Positions 1 through 9,384 of a DNA stretch of 46,538 nucleotides are shown here, in pieces. The notes beneath the pieces are model-generated. The model made no database searches and was not told where the DNA came from. It was given only the letters and a program-made list of their open reading frames with translations. The stretch lies in NCBI GenBank assembly GCA_904395805.1, contig CAJFNV010000095.1, forward strand, positions 1 through 46,538, written 5' to 3'. The stretch is from Candidatus Gallispira edinburgensis. GTDB lineage: Bacteria; Bacillota; Clostridia; Lachnospirales; CAG-274. Positions within the stretch are counted from its first letter, which is position 1. Each line of letters begins with the position of its first letter. Both the position numbers and the translations under genes were made by a program.

Positions 1-60
1 ATCTGTTTCAGGCTCCCTTGTAAGCAATGCTGTCAACTTAAAGGATTAGCATAAACCTGA

Positions 61-172
61 TTGTTTAAAAAGGCGGCGTGTCCGCCCCCTTGGCTCCTTT
101 ATAAGGGAGCTGTCTGTTCAAATCAGTGCAGCTGATTTGAACAGACTGAGGGTTTTCCTTTAAACCACACTA
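61..172. repeat. Two-hairpin palindromic repeat, copy 1
   Basis: First hairpin is GCTCC/GGGAGC (about 93-110). The second is a perfect 15-bp stem, arms 112-126 and 132-146, loop 127-131, followed by TGAGGG. The tail at 151-192 (GGTTTTCC, then TAAACCACACTATTT) is nearly identical to the tail of the copy at 34839-34960, so the repeat unit extends past the hairpins. A partial copy lies at 11-40. Dispersed non-coding element; no ORF inside. Bases 1-210 hold no gene. Confidence 0.8.
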
Positions 173-210
173 TTTGGCAAAGAACCAATAATTATAATTA
201 TTGAAAACAC

Positions 211-240
211 TAAAGGCTCCGGATTTTTCCGGAGCCTTTA
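211..240 (-). terminator. Terminator of the mannitol dehydrogenase-family gene
   Basis: A perfect 12-bp stem (arms 211-222 and 229-240, loop 223-228, GC-rich CTCCGG core) lies downstream of the minus-strand gene ending at 366. The minus-strand tail is only moderately T-rich (TTTAGTGTTTTC). Bases 241-365 show nothing else recognisable. Confidence 0.65.
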
Positions 241-365
241 GGATCAGCAGACTAAAAAATAACTTTAAAACAAGTCCGCCCTGGCATGCATCCCAAAACA
301 TACCTGTTTTGTGAAAAGCTGACAATAATCAGTTTTTCATATATATAATTAATAAAGGGGGCAAA

Positions 366-1976
366 TTAAGCAGTATACTTTTCAAGAGTCTTTCTTACAG
401 CGCCCTTGCCTGCAATAAGTTCCTTAAACATACCTTCAATTTTTTCACCGATACCCGCCTTGTACAAATCAATTCCAAATATATTTGCATTTGAAAGTAT
501 AGGCTTAAGCTGTCCCTTATAGCTTTCCGGATTTCCAACCTCAATTCCCTTTAACTGTTCAGTTAATTCAGGGATCATAGGGTCAGATGAAAGTTCAAAT
601 TTATTGCCTTCATCATCAACACCCAAAAGGTATCTGCACCATCCTGCTATTGCAAGGGGTATACATGTAAGCTTATCCGCATCACCGTACTTTTCAACAT
701 AGGACTTGATCGTTTCACCATATCTGATACCAACCTTCTGAGAAGTATCTGTTGCGATTCTCTGAGGAGCATCAGGCATAAAAGGATTAGGCATTCTTAC
801 ATTAAGAACTTCGTCAACAAAGTCTGTGGGAGAAAGGATTCCCGGATCGGTAACAACAGGCATACCTTCCTTAAGACCTATTATTTCAACAAGTTTCTTT
901 AAGTCCTTATCCTTCATTTCATCTGCAATAAGTGTATATCCAAGTACACATCCGTAAACCGCAAGAGCTGTGTGCAAAGGATTAAGGCATGTTGTAACCT
1001 TCATTCTTTCCACTTTGTTTACGGTATCTCTGTCAGTCATATATACTCCCGCCTTTTCAAGAGCAGGTCTGCCGTTAGGGAATTTGTCCTCAATTACAAG
1101 ATACTGAGGTCCTTCTGCATTTACAAAAGGTGCAATATAAGTATTCTTTGAAGTTATAACAGGAGCCATATCCTCAACACCTGCATCCTCAAGTTCCTTT
1201 GCTACAGATTCGGCAGGTCTTGGAGTAATTTTATCGATCATTGACCATGGGAATGAAACCTGTTTTTCATCGGTAATGTAATCAACAAAGCCATTGTCAA
1301 CATAACCCTTATCAAGCCATTCCTTAGCCATAGTCACTACAGATGACTGCAGCTTTTCACCGTTATGTGAGCAGTTATCCATTGATACAACAGCTATAGG
1401 AGCCTTTCCTGCCTTATATCTTTCATTTAAAAGTGCACAGACAACAGCCATTGCAGACTTAGCCTTGTCGGGACCATTGTCAATATCAGCCTGAATAAAC
1501 GGGAAATACTTTCCGTCAGAGCCCTTTAAAGCATAACCTTTTTCTGTTATTGTAAATGAAACCATCTGAAGATCCTTGTTTACAAATATTTCCTTTAATC
1601 TCTTCCAGTCCTCAGCAATATCAGAATTAGCCTTTATAGCCTCTGTCAAAGAACCTAAAACAGCCTTGTCAGTTGAGCCGTCAGCCTTTAATGTAACAGC
1701 CAGTACAAGATTGTCATAAGGCTTATATATCTTATCCACTACATCAAAATCAAAGGTTTCAACACATGTAATACCCTTATCCATTTCGCCCTTTGAAATA
1801 AGTGTATCGGCAATGCCTCCGATAAAAATTCTGAAAATGTTTCCTGCACCGAAATGGACCCATCCCGGAGATTTTTTAGTATTTTCACAAACAGCCTCAA
1901 TATCATATGAAGGCAGCTTGATCCCTGCACTTTCCCATGCTTTTCTGTCTTTTAAGCCCTCTAATGTCAGTTTCAT
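366..1976 (-). CDS. Mannitol dehydrogenase-family oxidoreductase (fructuronate reductase-like)
   Basis: 536-aa member of the polyol-specific long-chain dehydrogenase/reductase family. These enzymes use NAD(P)H to interconvert sugar acids or ketoses and polyols (fructuronate/mannonate, fructose/mannitol, tagaturonate/altronate). The N-terminal Rossmann part has the HFGAGNIFR nucleotide-binding motif. The C-terminal part has the catalytic signature KVTTCLNPLH, with the Lys, Asn and His of the family; the Lys-Asn spacing is one residue longer than in the E. coli enzymes as I remember them. The start is the ATG at 1976 because AAGGAG sits 11 nt before it; the GTG 12 nt further upstream would overlap that Shine-Dalgarno. 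No uronate-pathway partner is adjacent, so the substrate is open. The gene stands alone with its own terminator. Confidence 0.85.
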   Translation of the reverse strand: MKLTLEGLKDRKAWESAGIKLPSYDIEAVCENTKKSPGWVHFGAGNIFRIFIGGIADTLISKGEMDKGITCVETFDFDVVDKIYKPYDNLVLAVTLKADGSTDKAVLGSLTEAIKANSDIAEDWKRLKEIFVNKDLQMVSFTITEKGYALKGSDGKYFPFIQADIDNGPDKAKSAMAVVCALLNERYKAGKAPIAVVSMDNCSHNGEKLQSSVVTMAKEWLDKGYVDNGFVDYITDEKQVSFPWSMIDKITPRPAESVAKELEDAGVEDMAPVITSKNTYIAPFVNAEGPQYLVIEDKFPNGRPALEKAGVYMTDRDTVNKVERMKVTTCLNPLHTALAVYGCVLGYTLIADEMKDKDLKKLVEIIGLKEGMPVVTDPGILSPTDFVDEVLNVRMPNPFMPDAPQRIATDTSQKVGIRYGETIKSYVEKYGDADKLTCIPLAIAGWCRYLLGVDDEGNKFELSSDPMIPELTEQLKGIEVGNPESYKGQLKPILSNANIFGIDLYKAGIGEKIEGMFKELIAGKGAVRKTLEKYTA

Positions 1977-2203
1977 AAAAATATCCACTCCTTATCGTAT
2001 TTTTTGCTTCTCCATAGCTTATATATGTTTTTTTATTACAATAATTATTGCCTGAAATACAGGTAAAAATACATTATATAAGCCACTTGTCACTGTTATG
2101 TATTATACATATATTATATAACTTATAGCTTTTAAATTACATAGCATTTCTTGTTATTAACATAGCATTTCTTGCTGTTTTTTATTTATTGCAGACAATA
2201 ATC

Positions 2204-2440
2204 AATTAGGAATGTATTTATATGAGTGAGAAGTTAGGAATGAGGAGTTAGGAGTTTAAATTACCTTTCAAATCTGTAAAAACAAAGGCTCCCTTACCTA
2301 AAAACATACATTATTTCACAACTAACTAAGCCTCCCTTGCCTAAAGGGAGGTGTCAAACCTTCTAGGTTTGACGGAGGGATTCAACTTCACACTCTGTTA
2401 AATTCCTATTTACCGTACTAACAAATAAATTTATTTCTAA
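2204..2440. repeat. Repeat-rich gap; two-hairpin repeat copy 2 at 2330-2382
   Basis: The gap from 1977 to 2613 has no gene. Copy 2 has a first stem CCTCCCTT (2331-2338) with AAGGGAGG (2344-2351). Its second stem is GTCAAACCT (2353-2361) with AGGTTTGAC (2365-2373), followed by GGAGGG. At 2224-2257 lie short AGTTAGGAG/TGAGGAGTT-type direct repeats, seen again at 46370-46405. A partial GGCTCCCTTACCTAAA unit is at 2287-2302. The preflank ACTAACTAAG is shared with the copy at 4909. Confidence 0.75.
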
Positions 2441-2469
2441 CTAACTTCAACTCCTAATTCCTCAGTCAC

Positions 2470-2563
2470 TTCAAAATTCAGCTATTCAGCACTTTCAGCT
2501 CCGCTGAAAGCTACACCTGCGGTGTGTCCGCATACTTCTTGCGGTGCATAGCTGAAATTTGAA
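2470..2563. repeat. Cloverleaf-like palindromic element
   Basis: Outer arms 2470-2485 and 2548-2563 pair over 16 bp with one mismatch. Inside are three successive hairpins: CTTTCAGC/GCTGAAAG (2492-2499, 2503-2510), ACACC/GGTGT (2513-2517, 2521-2525) and CCGCA/TGCGG (2528-2532, 2540-2544). The outer arms recur at 41681-41738 around a different single hairpin. It is not a tRNA: there is no anticodon arm, T-loop or CCA-type acceptor. Confidence 0.75.
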
Positions 2564-2613
2564 ACACCCCTCACTCCCCCAAATTCCAATTTAATGTATT
2601 ATTTCACATAAAA

Positions 2614-2642
2614 TTCACATACTATATATTAAGAATTATAAT
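2614..2642 (+). promoter_or_regulatory. tspO promoter
   Basis: TTCACA (2614-2619), 17-bp spacer, TATAAT (2637-2642). The ATG of tspO is 16 nt past the -10, so the 5' UTR must be very short; the gene has little Shine-Dalgarno (GGGAAAATCATT before the ATG). Confidence 0.55.
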
Positions 2643-2658
2643 ATACGGGAAAATCATT

Positions 2659-3138
2659 ATGAAAAAAACAAATTTAAAAACTCTTATAATATCAATACTT
2701 ATACCTTTAGTCACAGGCTTTTTATCCTATTTTTTAAGCCGCAGCGGTATGGCATACTATGAAACACTCAATAAGCCTGCCCTTAATCCGCCGTCAATAT
2801 TATTTCCTATTGTCTGGACAATATTGTATATACTTATGGGTATATCCTCATACATAGTATATACATCAGACAGTCCTTTCAGGCAAAAAGCCCTTAAATG
2901 GTATGTAATTCAGCTTATTTTTAATTTCGGCTGGAGCATAATTTTCTTCGGCTTTTCAAAACTTTTATTTGCCTACATCTGGCTTCTTATTCTTATTGCT
3001 TCTATAGTTGTTATGATTTATTATTTTTATAAAGTAAAGCCCATTGCAGCTTATTTACAGATACCATATTTGTTATGGTGCATATTTGCAGCTTATCTTA
3101 ACCTTTCCATATATTTTTTAAACCCTCCGACACTATAA
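2659..3138 (+). CDS. tspO: TspO/MBR family membrane protein
   Basis: 159-aa, five-helix membrane protein of the translocator protein/peripheral benzodiazepine receptor family, which binds tetrapyrroles and is linked to porphyrin handling and stress. Family signatures are NKPALNPPS followed by PIVWTILYILMG near residues 38-62, the FNFGWSIIFFG segment near 90-100, and the last helix with PYLLWCIFAAYLNLSIYFLN. Length matches the family (about 155-165 aa). It is monocistronic, with its own promoter, and converges on the arsC operon across a shared hairpin. The physiological ligand cannot be read from sequence. Confidence 0.93.
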   Translation: MKKTNLKTLIISILIPLVTGFLSYFLSRSGMAYYETLNKPALNPPSILFPIVWTILYILMGISSYIVYTSDSPFRQKALKWYVIQLIFNFGWSIIFFGFSKLLFAYIWLLILIASIVVMIYYFYKVKPIAAYLQIPYLLWCIFAAYLNLSIYFLNPPTL

Positions 3139-3150
3139 GTCCGAGGGTTT
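3120..3150. terminator. Bidirectional terminator between tspO and arsC
   Basis: AAACCCTC (3120-3127) pairs with GAGGGTTT (3143-3150). A C-C mismatch and an inner GAC/GTC pair extend the stem. It overlaps the tspO stop codon and lies just past the end of the convergent arsC. The U-tails are weak on both sides. Confidence 0.6.
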
Positions 3151-3158
3151 AAATAAAT

Positions 3159-3578
3159 TTATATATTTAATTTATTTTGAGCAATCCTTTCAGATAACTC
3201 TGTTATTTTAATTCTTATTTTTTCTATTACATTTATAAATTCTTCATCACTTTTTCCCGTCGGGTCATCAAGTCCCCAGTCCTCTCTGTATTTACAGGGA
3301 ATATTGTGGCATTTTACATTACACCCCATTGTTATTACAATATCGGGGTTCGGAATATCTTTGATCAATTTAGAATACTGTGTCTTTTCCATATCTATAT
3401 TATATTTCTCTTTCATAATTCTCACAGCATCCCTGTTGATTTCAGGCTTTGTTTCGGTACCTGCGGAACAGCTTTCAAAAACATCTCCGCAAAGCTCTTT
3501 TCCAAAGGCTTCCGCGATCTGACTTCTGCATGAATTGTGAACGCATACAAATGCCACAACAGGCTTTTTATTTTCCAT
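3159..3578 (-). CDS. arsC: Arsenate reductase, thioredoxin-coupled (low-Mr phosphatase fold)
   Basis: 139-aa homologue of the S. aureus/B. subtilis ArsC class, which reduces arsenate to arsenite with electrons from thioredoxin. The P-loop CVHNSCRS holds the nucleophilic Cys12 and Arg18. The relay cysteines appear in GCNVKCHNIPC, and the DDPTGKSDEEF segment is typical of the family. It is the last gene of an operon behind two chromate-transporter half genes, 24 nt after the second. No arsB, acr3 or arsR is in the window, so arsenite export would need a gene elsewhere, or the enzyme has a wider oxyanion role. Confidence 0.92.
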   Translation of the reverse strand: MENKKPVVAFVCVHNSCRSQIAEAFGKELCGDVFESCSAGTETKPEINRDAVRIMKEKYNIDMEKTQYSKLIKDIPNPDIVITMGCNVKCHNIPCKYREDWGLDDPTGKSDEEFINVIEKIRIKITELSERIAQNKLNI

Positions 3579-3602
3579 ATTTTCTACCCTTTCATTTTAA
3601 TA

Positions 3603-4178
3603 TTACACCACTCCTGCGGCAACAGAATAAACTACATTCATTACACCTGCAAGGAGCATAACAAGTATAGGATTCATTTTAAACTTCATAAGAAGTACCA
3701 TACATATTACAAAAATTACAACGGCACTTATCTTTATTCCCGAGAGCACTATATCCTCACCGCCCCAGAAACTTGAAACAAGTATAGATACTCCTGCTGT
3801 TGCTATCATAGCCACAACTGCAGGTCTTAATGTAGTAAGAATACCCTGTAATGTGTCAAGCTTTCTGAACTTAATATAAAGCCATGCAAGAGTAGTTACT
3901 ATAAAGCAGGCAGGGAGCACACAGCCTATTGTTGCCACTATTGCTCCGGGGATGCCAGCAATTTTGATTCCCACAAATGTAGCTGAATTTATGGCAATAG
4001 GCCCAGGTGTCATCTGAGAAATTGTTATTAAATTTGTAAATTCAGACATATCAAGCCAGTTATGGGAAGTCACTACCTCATCCTGAATTAAAGGAAGGGC
4101 TGCATATCCTCCGCCAAAGCTGAAAGCTCCGACTTTAATAAAGCTTATAAGAAGTTCCAGATACAGTTTTATATCCAT
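3603..4178 (-). CDS. Chromate transporter, half-size subunit (second of pair)
   Basis: 191-aa membrane protein of the CHR family. It carries the FSFGGGYAALP motif, a conserved acidic/aromatic stretch and the TPGPIAINSATFVG segment, then several hydrophobic helices. Short CHR proteins are typically encoded as tandem non-identical pairs that form one transporter with the halves inserted in opposite orientation. Its ATG overlaps the stop of the upstream half by one base (TAATG), implying translational coupling. Substrate is chromate by family, but many Firmicute members are untested and could move other oxyanions. Confidence 0.88.
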   Translation of the reverse strand: MDIKLYLELLISFIKVGAFSFGGGYAALPLIQDEVVTSHNWLDMSEFTNLITISQMTPGPIAINSATFVGIKIAGIPGAIVATIGCVLPACFIVTTLAWLYIKFRKLDTLQGILTTLRPAVVAMIATAGVSILVSSFWGGEDIVLSGIKISAVVIFVICMVLLMKFKMNPILVMLLAGVMNVVYSVAAGVV

Positions 4179-4744
4179 TACTTTTCAGCCCTCCTTCTTT
4201 TACAGAGAGTCTGTAAATATCCCAGAGCACCGCAGGCTATTACAATATAAACAACACTTATATTTAAAAAGCAATTAAGAACAAAAGCTATAAGCATAAT
4301 TGCTATAAGCTCTTTGTTTTTGCTCATAAAAACGCCTTTACCCATATCATAAACAACTGAGGCAATAACAGCACCTACACCTGATTCCATACCCTCAAGC
4401 ATAAGGCTTACCCATACATTGTCTTTAAAAGCCGTGTAAAACACCGATACAATTGATATAACTATAAAAGGCGGAAGGACCGTTGCAACAATTGCCACAA
4501 ATGAGCCTATAAGTCCTGCAAGTTTATACCCCACAACAATAGCACCGTTTACAGCCATTACTCCGGGAGCAGACTGGGCTATTGCTATAAGATCAAGCAT
4601 TTCATCTTCGTCTATCCAGTGATAAACGTCAACGAATTTCTTCTTCATCAATGTTACAATTACATATCCCCCTCCAAAGGTAAAAGCACTTAAATAAAAG
4701 GTGGATATAAATAATTTAAGCAACAATTTCTTTTTACTATCCAT
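4178..4744 (-). CDS. Chromate transporter, half-size subunit (first of pair)
   Basis: 188-aa CHR-family half protein. FTFGGGYVIVTLM near residues 21-33 and the APGVMAVNGAIVVGYK segment match the same positions in its downstream partner, yet the two differ clearly in sequence, as expected for an obligate heteromeric pair. First gene of the operon with the other half and arsC. The start is supported by AAGGAG seven bases before the ATG. A promoter lies about 30 bp upstream. Confidence 0.88.
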   Translation of the reverse strand: MDSKKKLLLKLFISTFYLSAFTFGGGYVIVTLMKKKFVDVYHWIDEDEMLDLIAIAQSAPGVMAVNGAIVVGYKLAGLIGSFVAIVATVLPPFIVISIVSVFYTAFKDNVWVSLMLEGMESGVGAVIASVVYDMGKGVFMSKNKELIAIMLIAFVLNCFLNISVVYIVIACGALGYLQTLCKRRRAEK

Positions 4745-4773
4745 TTTTTCTCCTTAAAAACTCTGTGTAATAA

Positions 4774-4802
4774 ATAGTATCCATATCTTCAAATATTTCC
4801 AA
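4774..4802 (-). promoter_or_regulatory. Promoter of the chromate/arsenate operon
   Basis: On the minus strand, TTGGAA (4802-4797), 17-bp spacer, TACTAT (4779-4774), about 30 bp before the first gene. Confidence 0.45.
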
Positions 4803-4908
4803 ATAAAGTACTGTAACAAAAAGGGCGGCATACCCCCAATGTCATTAACTTAAGCAAATCCACAAAGTCATCATATCAAAATACACATTAAATTTTGTGA
4901 CTAACTAA

Positions 4909-4974
4909 GCCTCCCTTGCCTAAAGGGAGGGGGACCAACGAAGTTGGTGGAGGGATATTGGTCAGTAACCAATA
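4909..4974. repeat. Two-hairpin palindromic repeat, copy 3
   Basis: First stem CCTCCCTT (4910-4917)/AAGGGAGG (4923-4930). Second stem ACCAAC (4934-4939)/GTTGGT (4943-4948) with loop GAA, then GGAGGG. A third small stem TATTGGT/ACCAATA follows (4956-4962, 4968-4974). It lies between the pyr operon end and the chromate operon start. The rest of 4803-5082 shows only an AT-rich gap and a GGCGGC fragment near 4820. Confidence 0.75.
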
Positions 4975-5082
4975 AGCAAATATTCACATCTGCCATATAA
5001 ATCTCTTGAATCTCTTAACTTAATAACATCGGGCTTAACCGCCCAATTATTCCGAAAGAAATACGGCATTTCTTTCAATTAT

Positions 5083-8000
5083 TTATTTTCTCATATCTCT
5101 GTTAATATCAAATATTTCAAGCTTATCCTGGTCGATCTTCTTTTCCATTACATCAACCATTGCAGCAAAGGTATCCATTGCAGTAATAAGAGTAACATCA
5201 CTTTCAACAGCAGTTCTTCTTATCTTAAATCCGTCGGAATGTGTATCATTGGCTTTCTTTGGAATGTCCACAGCCAGATCCACAACACCGCTTCTTATTG
5301 TATCAATAATGTTAGGCACACCCTCACTTATTTTCTTTACAACCTTGCAGTTAATACCGTTTTCATTTAAAGCTCTTGCTGTACCCTTTGTAGCAAGGAA
5401 GTTACAACCTAAATCAACACATCTCTTAGCAAGTTTTACAAACTCATCATGATCCTTGCTTGAAATAGTTGCAAGAATAGTACTTCCCGGCTGAGGTATA
5501 GTCATACCTGCTGCAATAAATCCCTTGTAAAGTGCATTTTCAAGATTTCTTCCAACGCCTAAAACTTCACCTGTAGATCTCATTTCAGGTCCGAGACTTA
5601 CTTCAACCTGAGGAAGCTTTTCCGTTGAGAACACAGGGACCTTTACGGCAACAACATCAGGCTCTGAACCGATACCTGTGTAATATCCCATATCGGCAAG
5701 CTTGTCACCAAGCATTACTCTTGTTGCAACATCAATAACAGGTACTCCCGTTACCTTTGTAATATAAGGTACAGTTCTTGAAGAACGAGGATTTACTTCG
5801 ATTATATTAAGCTCACCCTTAAATTCAATAAACTGGATATTTACCATACCAATTACATGAAGAGCAATTGAAAGCTTCTTTGTAACATCAAGGATCTGTT
5901 CCTTAATATCATCTGAAATATGCTGGGGCGGATAAATTGAAATACTGTCGCCTGAGTGAACGCCTGCTCTTTCAAGATGCTCCATGATACCGGGGATAAA
6001 CACATCGGTACCGTCACATATGGCATCAACCTCAATTTCTCTTCCGCTTAAATATCTGTCTATAAGCACAGGATTTTTGCTGTCCTTTTCAAAGGCTTCT
6101 GTAAGGTAAAGAGTAAGCTCTTCTTCATTATGAGTTATTTCCATACCCTGACCGCCCAGAACATAGCTTGGTCTTACAAGTACAGGATATCCGAGAGCCT
6201 CTGCAGTTTCAATACCTTCCTTAAGTGTCCATACACCCTTGCCCTTTGGTCTTGAAATGCCAAGTTCTTCAAGAACAGCATCAAATTTTTCTCTGTCCTC
6301 AGCTTCATCAATATACTTAGGCAATGTACCAAGAATAGGTATATTCATTTCATCAAAGAAGTTAGCAAGCTTAATTGCAGTCTGTCCGCCGAACTGAAGT
6401 ATAACTCCGTCAGGCTTTTCTGTTTCAACTACATTTAATACATCCTCTTCCGTAAGAGGCTCAAAGTAAAGCTTGTCGGCAGTATCAAAGTCAGTTGATA
6501 CTGTTTCAGGGTTATTGTTTACAATAATAGTTTCAATACCTGCTTTTTTAAGAGCCTTTATTGAATGTACTGAACAGTAGTCAAACTCAATACCCTGACC
6601 TATTCTTATAGGACCTGAACCTATAACCATTACTTTCTTTCTGTCGCTTACAACAACTTCTGTTTCGCTGTCATAGCTTGAATAGTAGTAAGGAGTAACA
6701 GCCTCAAACTCGCCTGCACAGGTATCAACCATTTTGAACACAGGCATAATGTCCCATTTCTTTCTGAGAGCATAAATATCAGGAGGTATACATCCTACAA
6801 ATTTGCTTATGGCCTTGTCTGAAAATCCCTTTTCCTTAAAGAATCTTAAGTTTTCTTCTGTAAAGTCCTCAAGCTTCATAGTCTTGAGAGTTTCTTCCAT
6901 TTCAACGATCTTAGCGATTTTTGCAATGAAGAACAGATCCATACCTGTGATCTGACAAACCTTTTCAACCTTATAACCTCTTCTCAGCATTTCAGCAAGG
7001 TAGAAAAGTCTTTCGTCATCAGGCTTAACAACTCTCTTTTTAAGTTCTTCAAGAGATAATTCCTTTGCACTCTTTCTTTCAAGACCGTACTGACCTATTT
7101 CAAGTGAACGCACGCCCTTTAAAAGAGCAGCCTCAAAGCTCTTACCGATTGACATTATTTCACCTGTAGCCATCATCTTTGTACCAAGAGTTCTCTTAGC
7201 GCCAAAGAACTTATCAAATGGCCATCTCGGGAACTTTAATACAATATAGTCGATAGTCGGCTCAAAGCAGGCAAATGTCTTTCCTGTTACGGCATTCTTT
7301 ATTTCATCTAAGTTATAGCCTAAAGCGATCTTTGCGGCAACCTTTGCAATAGGATAACCTGTTGCCTTTGATGCAAGAGCTGAAGAACGTGAAACTCTTG
7401 GGTTTATCTCAATTACAGCATAGTTGTAGCTGTTAGGGTCAAGGGCAAACTGAACATTACATCCGCCCTTTATCTCTATTGAATTGATAATGTTTATAGC
7501 AGCGCTTCTAAGCATCTGATATTCTCTGTCTGATAATGTCTGTGCAGGTGCAACTACGATACTGTCTCCTGTATGTACACCAACAGGGTCAACATTTTCC
7601 ATACTACATACAGTTATACAGTTACCTGCACCATCTCTCATTACCTCAAACTCAATTTCCTTCCAGCCTGCGATACTCTTTTCAATAAGTACCTGACCAA
7701 CTCTTGAAAGGTGTAAGCCCTGAGTACATATTTCTCTTAACTCAGACTCGTTTGCTGCAATACCACCGCCTGTACCTCCGAGAGTATAAGCAGGTCTTAC
7801 AATTACGGGGTAGCCTATTTTATTTGCAAACTCAACAGCAGATTCAACATCTGTAACAATATCACTTTCAACAATAGGCTGATTTGTTCTTTCCATTAAC
7901 TGCTTAAAGCTGTCTCTGTCCTCGCCCTCTTTAATGGATTCAATTGAAGTACCTATTACTCTTACGTTGTACTTGTCAAGAATACCTGCATCATACAATT

Positions 8001-8301
8001 CACAGCTTAAATTAAGTCCTGTCTGACCGCCCATACCTGCAATAATACTGTCAGGTCTTTCCTTTTCGATTACCTTTTCGATAAAATCTATAGTCAATGG
8101 CTCAATATATGTGTAGTGAGCCATACCTAAGTCAGTCATAATAGTAGCAGGGTTGGAATTTACAAGAACGACCTCAATGCCCTCTTCCTTAATAGACTCA
8201 CATGCCTGTGTACCTGAGTAGTCAAACTCTGCCGCCTGACCGATAACGATAGGTCCTGAACCTATAACCAATACCTTCTTAATTGAATTATCCTTAGGCA
8301 T
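5083..8301 (-). CDS. carB: Carbamoyl-phosphate synthase, large subunit
   Basis: 1072 aa, full length for the family. It makes carbamoyl phosphate from bicarbonate, ATP and ammonia channelled from CarA, for pyrimidines and arginine. The start [20 protein letters not shown] is canonical. The two homologous ATP-grasp halves are visible: the Rossmann motif VIGSGPI recurs near residue 560 ([14 protein letters not shown]), with GGTGGG and GGQGME ATP loops in the respective halves. The C-terminal ~140 residues (from about 930) form the MGS-like allosteric domain with FLATKGTA. Last gene of the pyr operon; its ATG overlaps the carA stop by 8 nt, which couples the two subunits. No terminator is obvious directly after it. 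Confidence 0.98.
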   Translation of the reverse strand: MPKDNSIKKVLVIGSGPIVIGQAAEFDYSGTQACESIKEEGIEVVLVNSNPATIMTDLGMAHYTYIEPLTIDFIEKVIEKERPDSIIAGMGGQTGLNLSCELYDAGILDKYNVRVIGTSIESIKEGEDRDSFKQLMERTNQPIVESDIVTDVESAVEFANKIGYPVIVRPAYTLGGTGGGIAANESELREICTQGLHLSRVGQVLIEKSIAGWKEIEFEVMRDGAGNCITVCSMENVDPVGVHTGDSIVVAPAQTLSDREYQMLRSAAINIINSIEIKGGCNVQFALDPNSYNYAVIEINPRVSRSSALASKATGYPIAKVAAKIALGYNLDEIKNAVTGKTFACFEPTIDYIVLKFPRWPFDKFFGAKRTLGTKMMATGEIMSIGKSFEAALLKGVRSLEIGQYGLERKSAKELSLEELKKRVVKPDDERLFYLAEMLRRGYKVEKVCQITGMDLFFIAKIAKIVEMEETLKTMKLEDFTEENLRFFKEKGFSDKAISKFVGCIPPDIYALRKKWDIMPVFKMVDTCAGEFEAVTPYYYSSYDSETEVVVSDRKKVMVIGSGPIRIGQGIEFDYCSVHSIKALKKAGIETIIVNNNPETVSTDFDTADKLYFEPLTEEDVLNVVETEKPDGVILQFGGQTAIKLANFFDEMNIPILGTLPKYIDEAEDREKFDAVLEELGISRPKGKGVWTLKEGIETAEALGYPVLVRPSYVLGGQGMEITHNEEELTLYLTEAFEKDSKNPVLIDRYLSGREIEVDAICDGTDVFIPGIMEHLERAGVHSGDSISIYPPQHISDDIKEQILDVTKKLSIALHVIGMVNIQFIEFKGELNIIEVNPRSSRTVPYITKVTGVPVIDVATRVMLGDKLADMGYYTGIGSEPDVVAVKVPVFSTEKLPQVEVSLGPEMRSTGEVLGVGRNLENALYKGFIAAGMTIPQPGSTILATISSKDHDEFVKLAKRCVDLGCNFLATKGTARALNENGINCKVVKKISEGVPNIIDTIRSGVVDLAVDIPKKANDTHSDGFKIRRTAVESDVTLITAMDTFAAMVDVMEKKIDQDKLEIFDINRDMRK

Positions 8302-9382
8302 GAGTTTTCACCTCCTCAATAGTCTTTAAAAATCTGTCAAACAATACCTGGGTATCAAGAGGTCCCGGACTGGCCTCAGGGTGGAACTGAACTGAATAAA
8401 CAGGCTTAGTCTTATGTCTTATACCCTCAATACTTCCGTCATTTACATTTATAAATGTAGCTTCAACATCATCAGCAAGGTCACATACAACAAACTCATG
8501 ATTCTGACTTGTAATGTATACTCTTCCTGTCTTTAAGTCCTTAACAGGGTGATTTCCTCCGTGATGACCAAACTTTAATCTCTTTGTATTGCATCCCAGA
8601 GCAAGGCTTATAAGCTGATGTCCGAGACAAATTCCAAGTACAGGGATACCTGTATCAATAAGTGTCTTTACTGTATCAACAACTGTAGGGATATCCTTAG
8701 GGTCTCCGGGTCCGTTGCCTAAAAATATAGCATCAGGCTTAACTGCAAGCATTTCCTCGGCAGATGTAAATGCAGGGAATACACTTAATTTACATCCTCT
8801 CTTTGCAAGGTCTCTTATAATACCCTGCTTTATACCGCAGTCAAGTACCGCAAGATGAGTACCTGAACCGCTTATTGTATAAGGCTCATCAATTGTAGTT
8901 TCCTTAACGGCATAGGCATTTGTATATGTGTCAAACTTCTGCTTTATCTGACTTGGAGTCAGGTCATCAACTCTTGTTGTAATAATGCCTCTCATAGTAC
9001 CGTTATCTCTCAGTATTCTTGTAAGAGCTCTTGTGTCGATCCCTTCAAGACCCATTATCTTATTCTGATATAAAAAGTCCTCAAGGTCCATTTCACATCT
9101 CCAGTTATTTGGCACATCACATTTTTCTCTTACAACAAAACCCTTTAAGAAAGGGCGCCTGCTTTCCATATCCTCAAGGTTAATACCATAGTTTCCTATT
9201 AAAGGATAAGTCATAACTACGATCTGACCTGCAAATGAAGGGTCTGTAAGAGTTTCCTGGTATCCTGTCATACCTGTTGTAAACACTACTTCACCAACAG
9301 TCTCCTTAATGTAGCCAAATGCATTACCCTTAAATTTAACGCCATTTTCAAGTATTAACTCAGCTTTAATGGTTTTCTTCAT
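8294..9382 (-). CDS. carA: Carbamoyl-phosphate synthase, small (glutaminase) subunit
   Basis: 362-aa class I glutamine amidotransferase subunit that hydrolyses glutamine and feeds ammonia to CarB. The N-terminal CarA-specific domain begins [18 protein letters not shown]. The glutaminase domain carries the nucleophile in GICLGHQL and the His-Glu in [12 protein letters not shown] place the start at the ATG at 9382, 12 nt after AAGGAG and 2 nt after the pyrF stop. An in-frame ATG at 9394 directly abuts the Shine-Dalgarno and would add only four residues. Confidence 0.97.
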   Translation of the reverse strand: MKKTIKAELILENGVKFKGNAFGYIKETVGEVVFTTGMTGYQETLTDPSFAGQIVVMTYPLIGNYGINLEDMESRRPFLKGFVVREKCDVPNNWRCEMDLEDFLYQNKIMGLEGIDTRALTRILRDNGTMRGIITTRVDDLTPSQIKQKFDTYTNAYAVKETTIDEPYTISGSGTHLAVLDCGIKQGIIRDLAKRGCKLSVFPAFTSAEEMLAVKPDAIFLGNGPGDPKDIPTVVDTVKTLIDTGIPVLGICLGHQLISLALGCNTKRLKFGHHGGNHPVKDLKTGRVYITSQNHEFVVCDLADDVEATFINVNDGSIEGIRHKTKPVYSVQFHPEASPGPLDTQVLFDRFLKTIEEVKTHA

Positions 9383-9384
9383 GG

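Noticed and set aside
2470..2563. Degenerate tRNA suggested by the cloverleaf shape
   Set aside because: Arm lengths, missing anticodon and T-loop sequences, and the recurrence of the outer arms around a different insert all argue for a repeat element.
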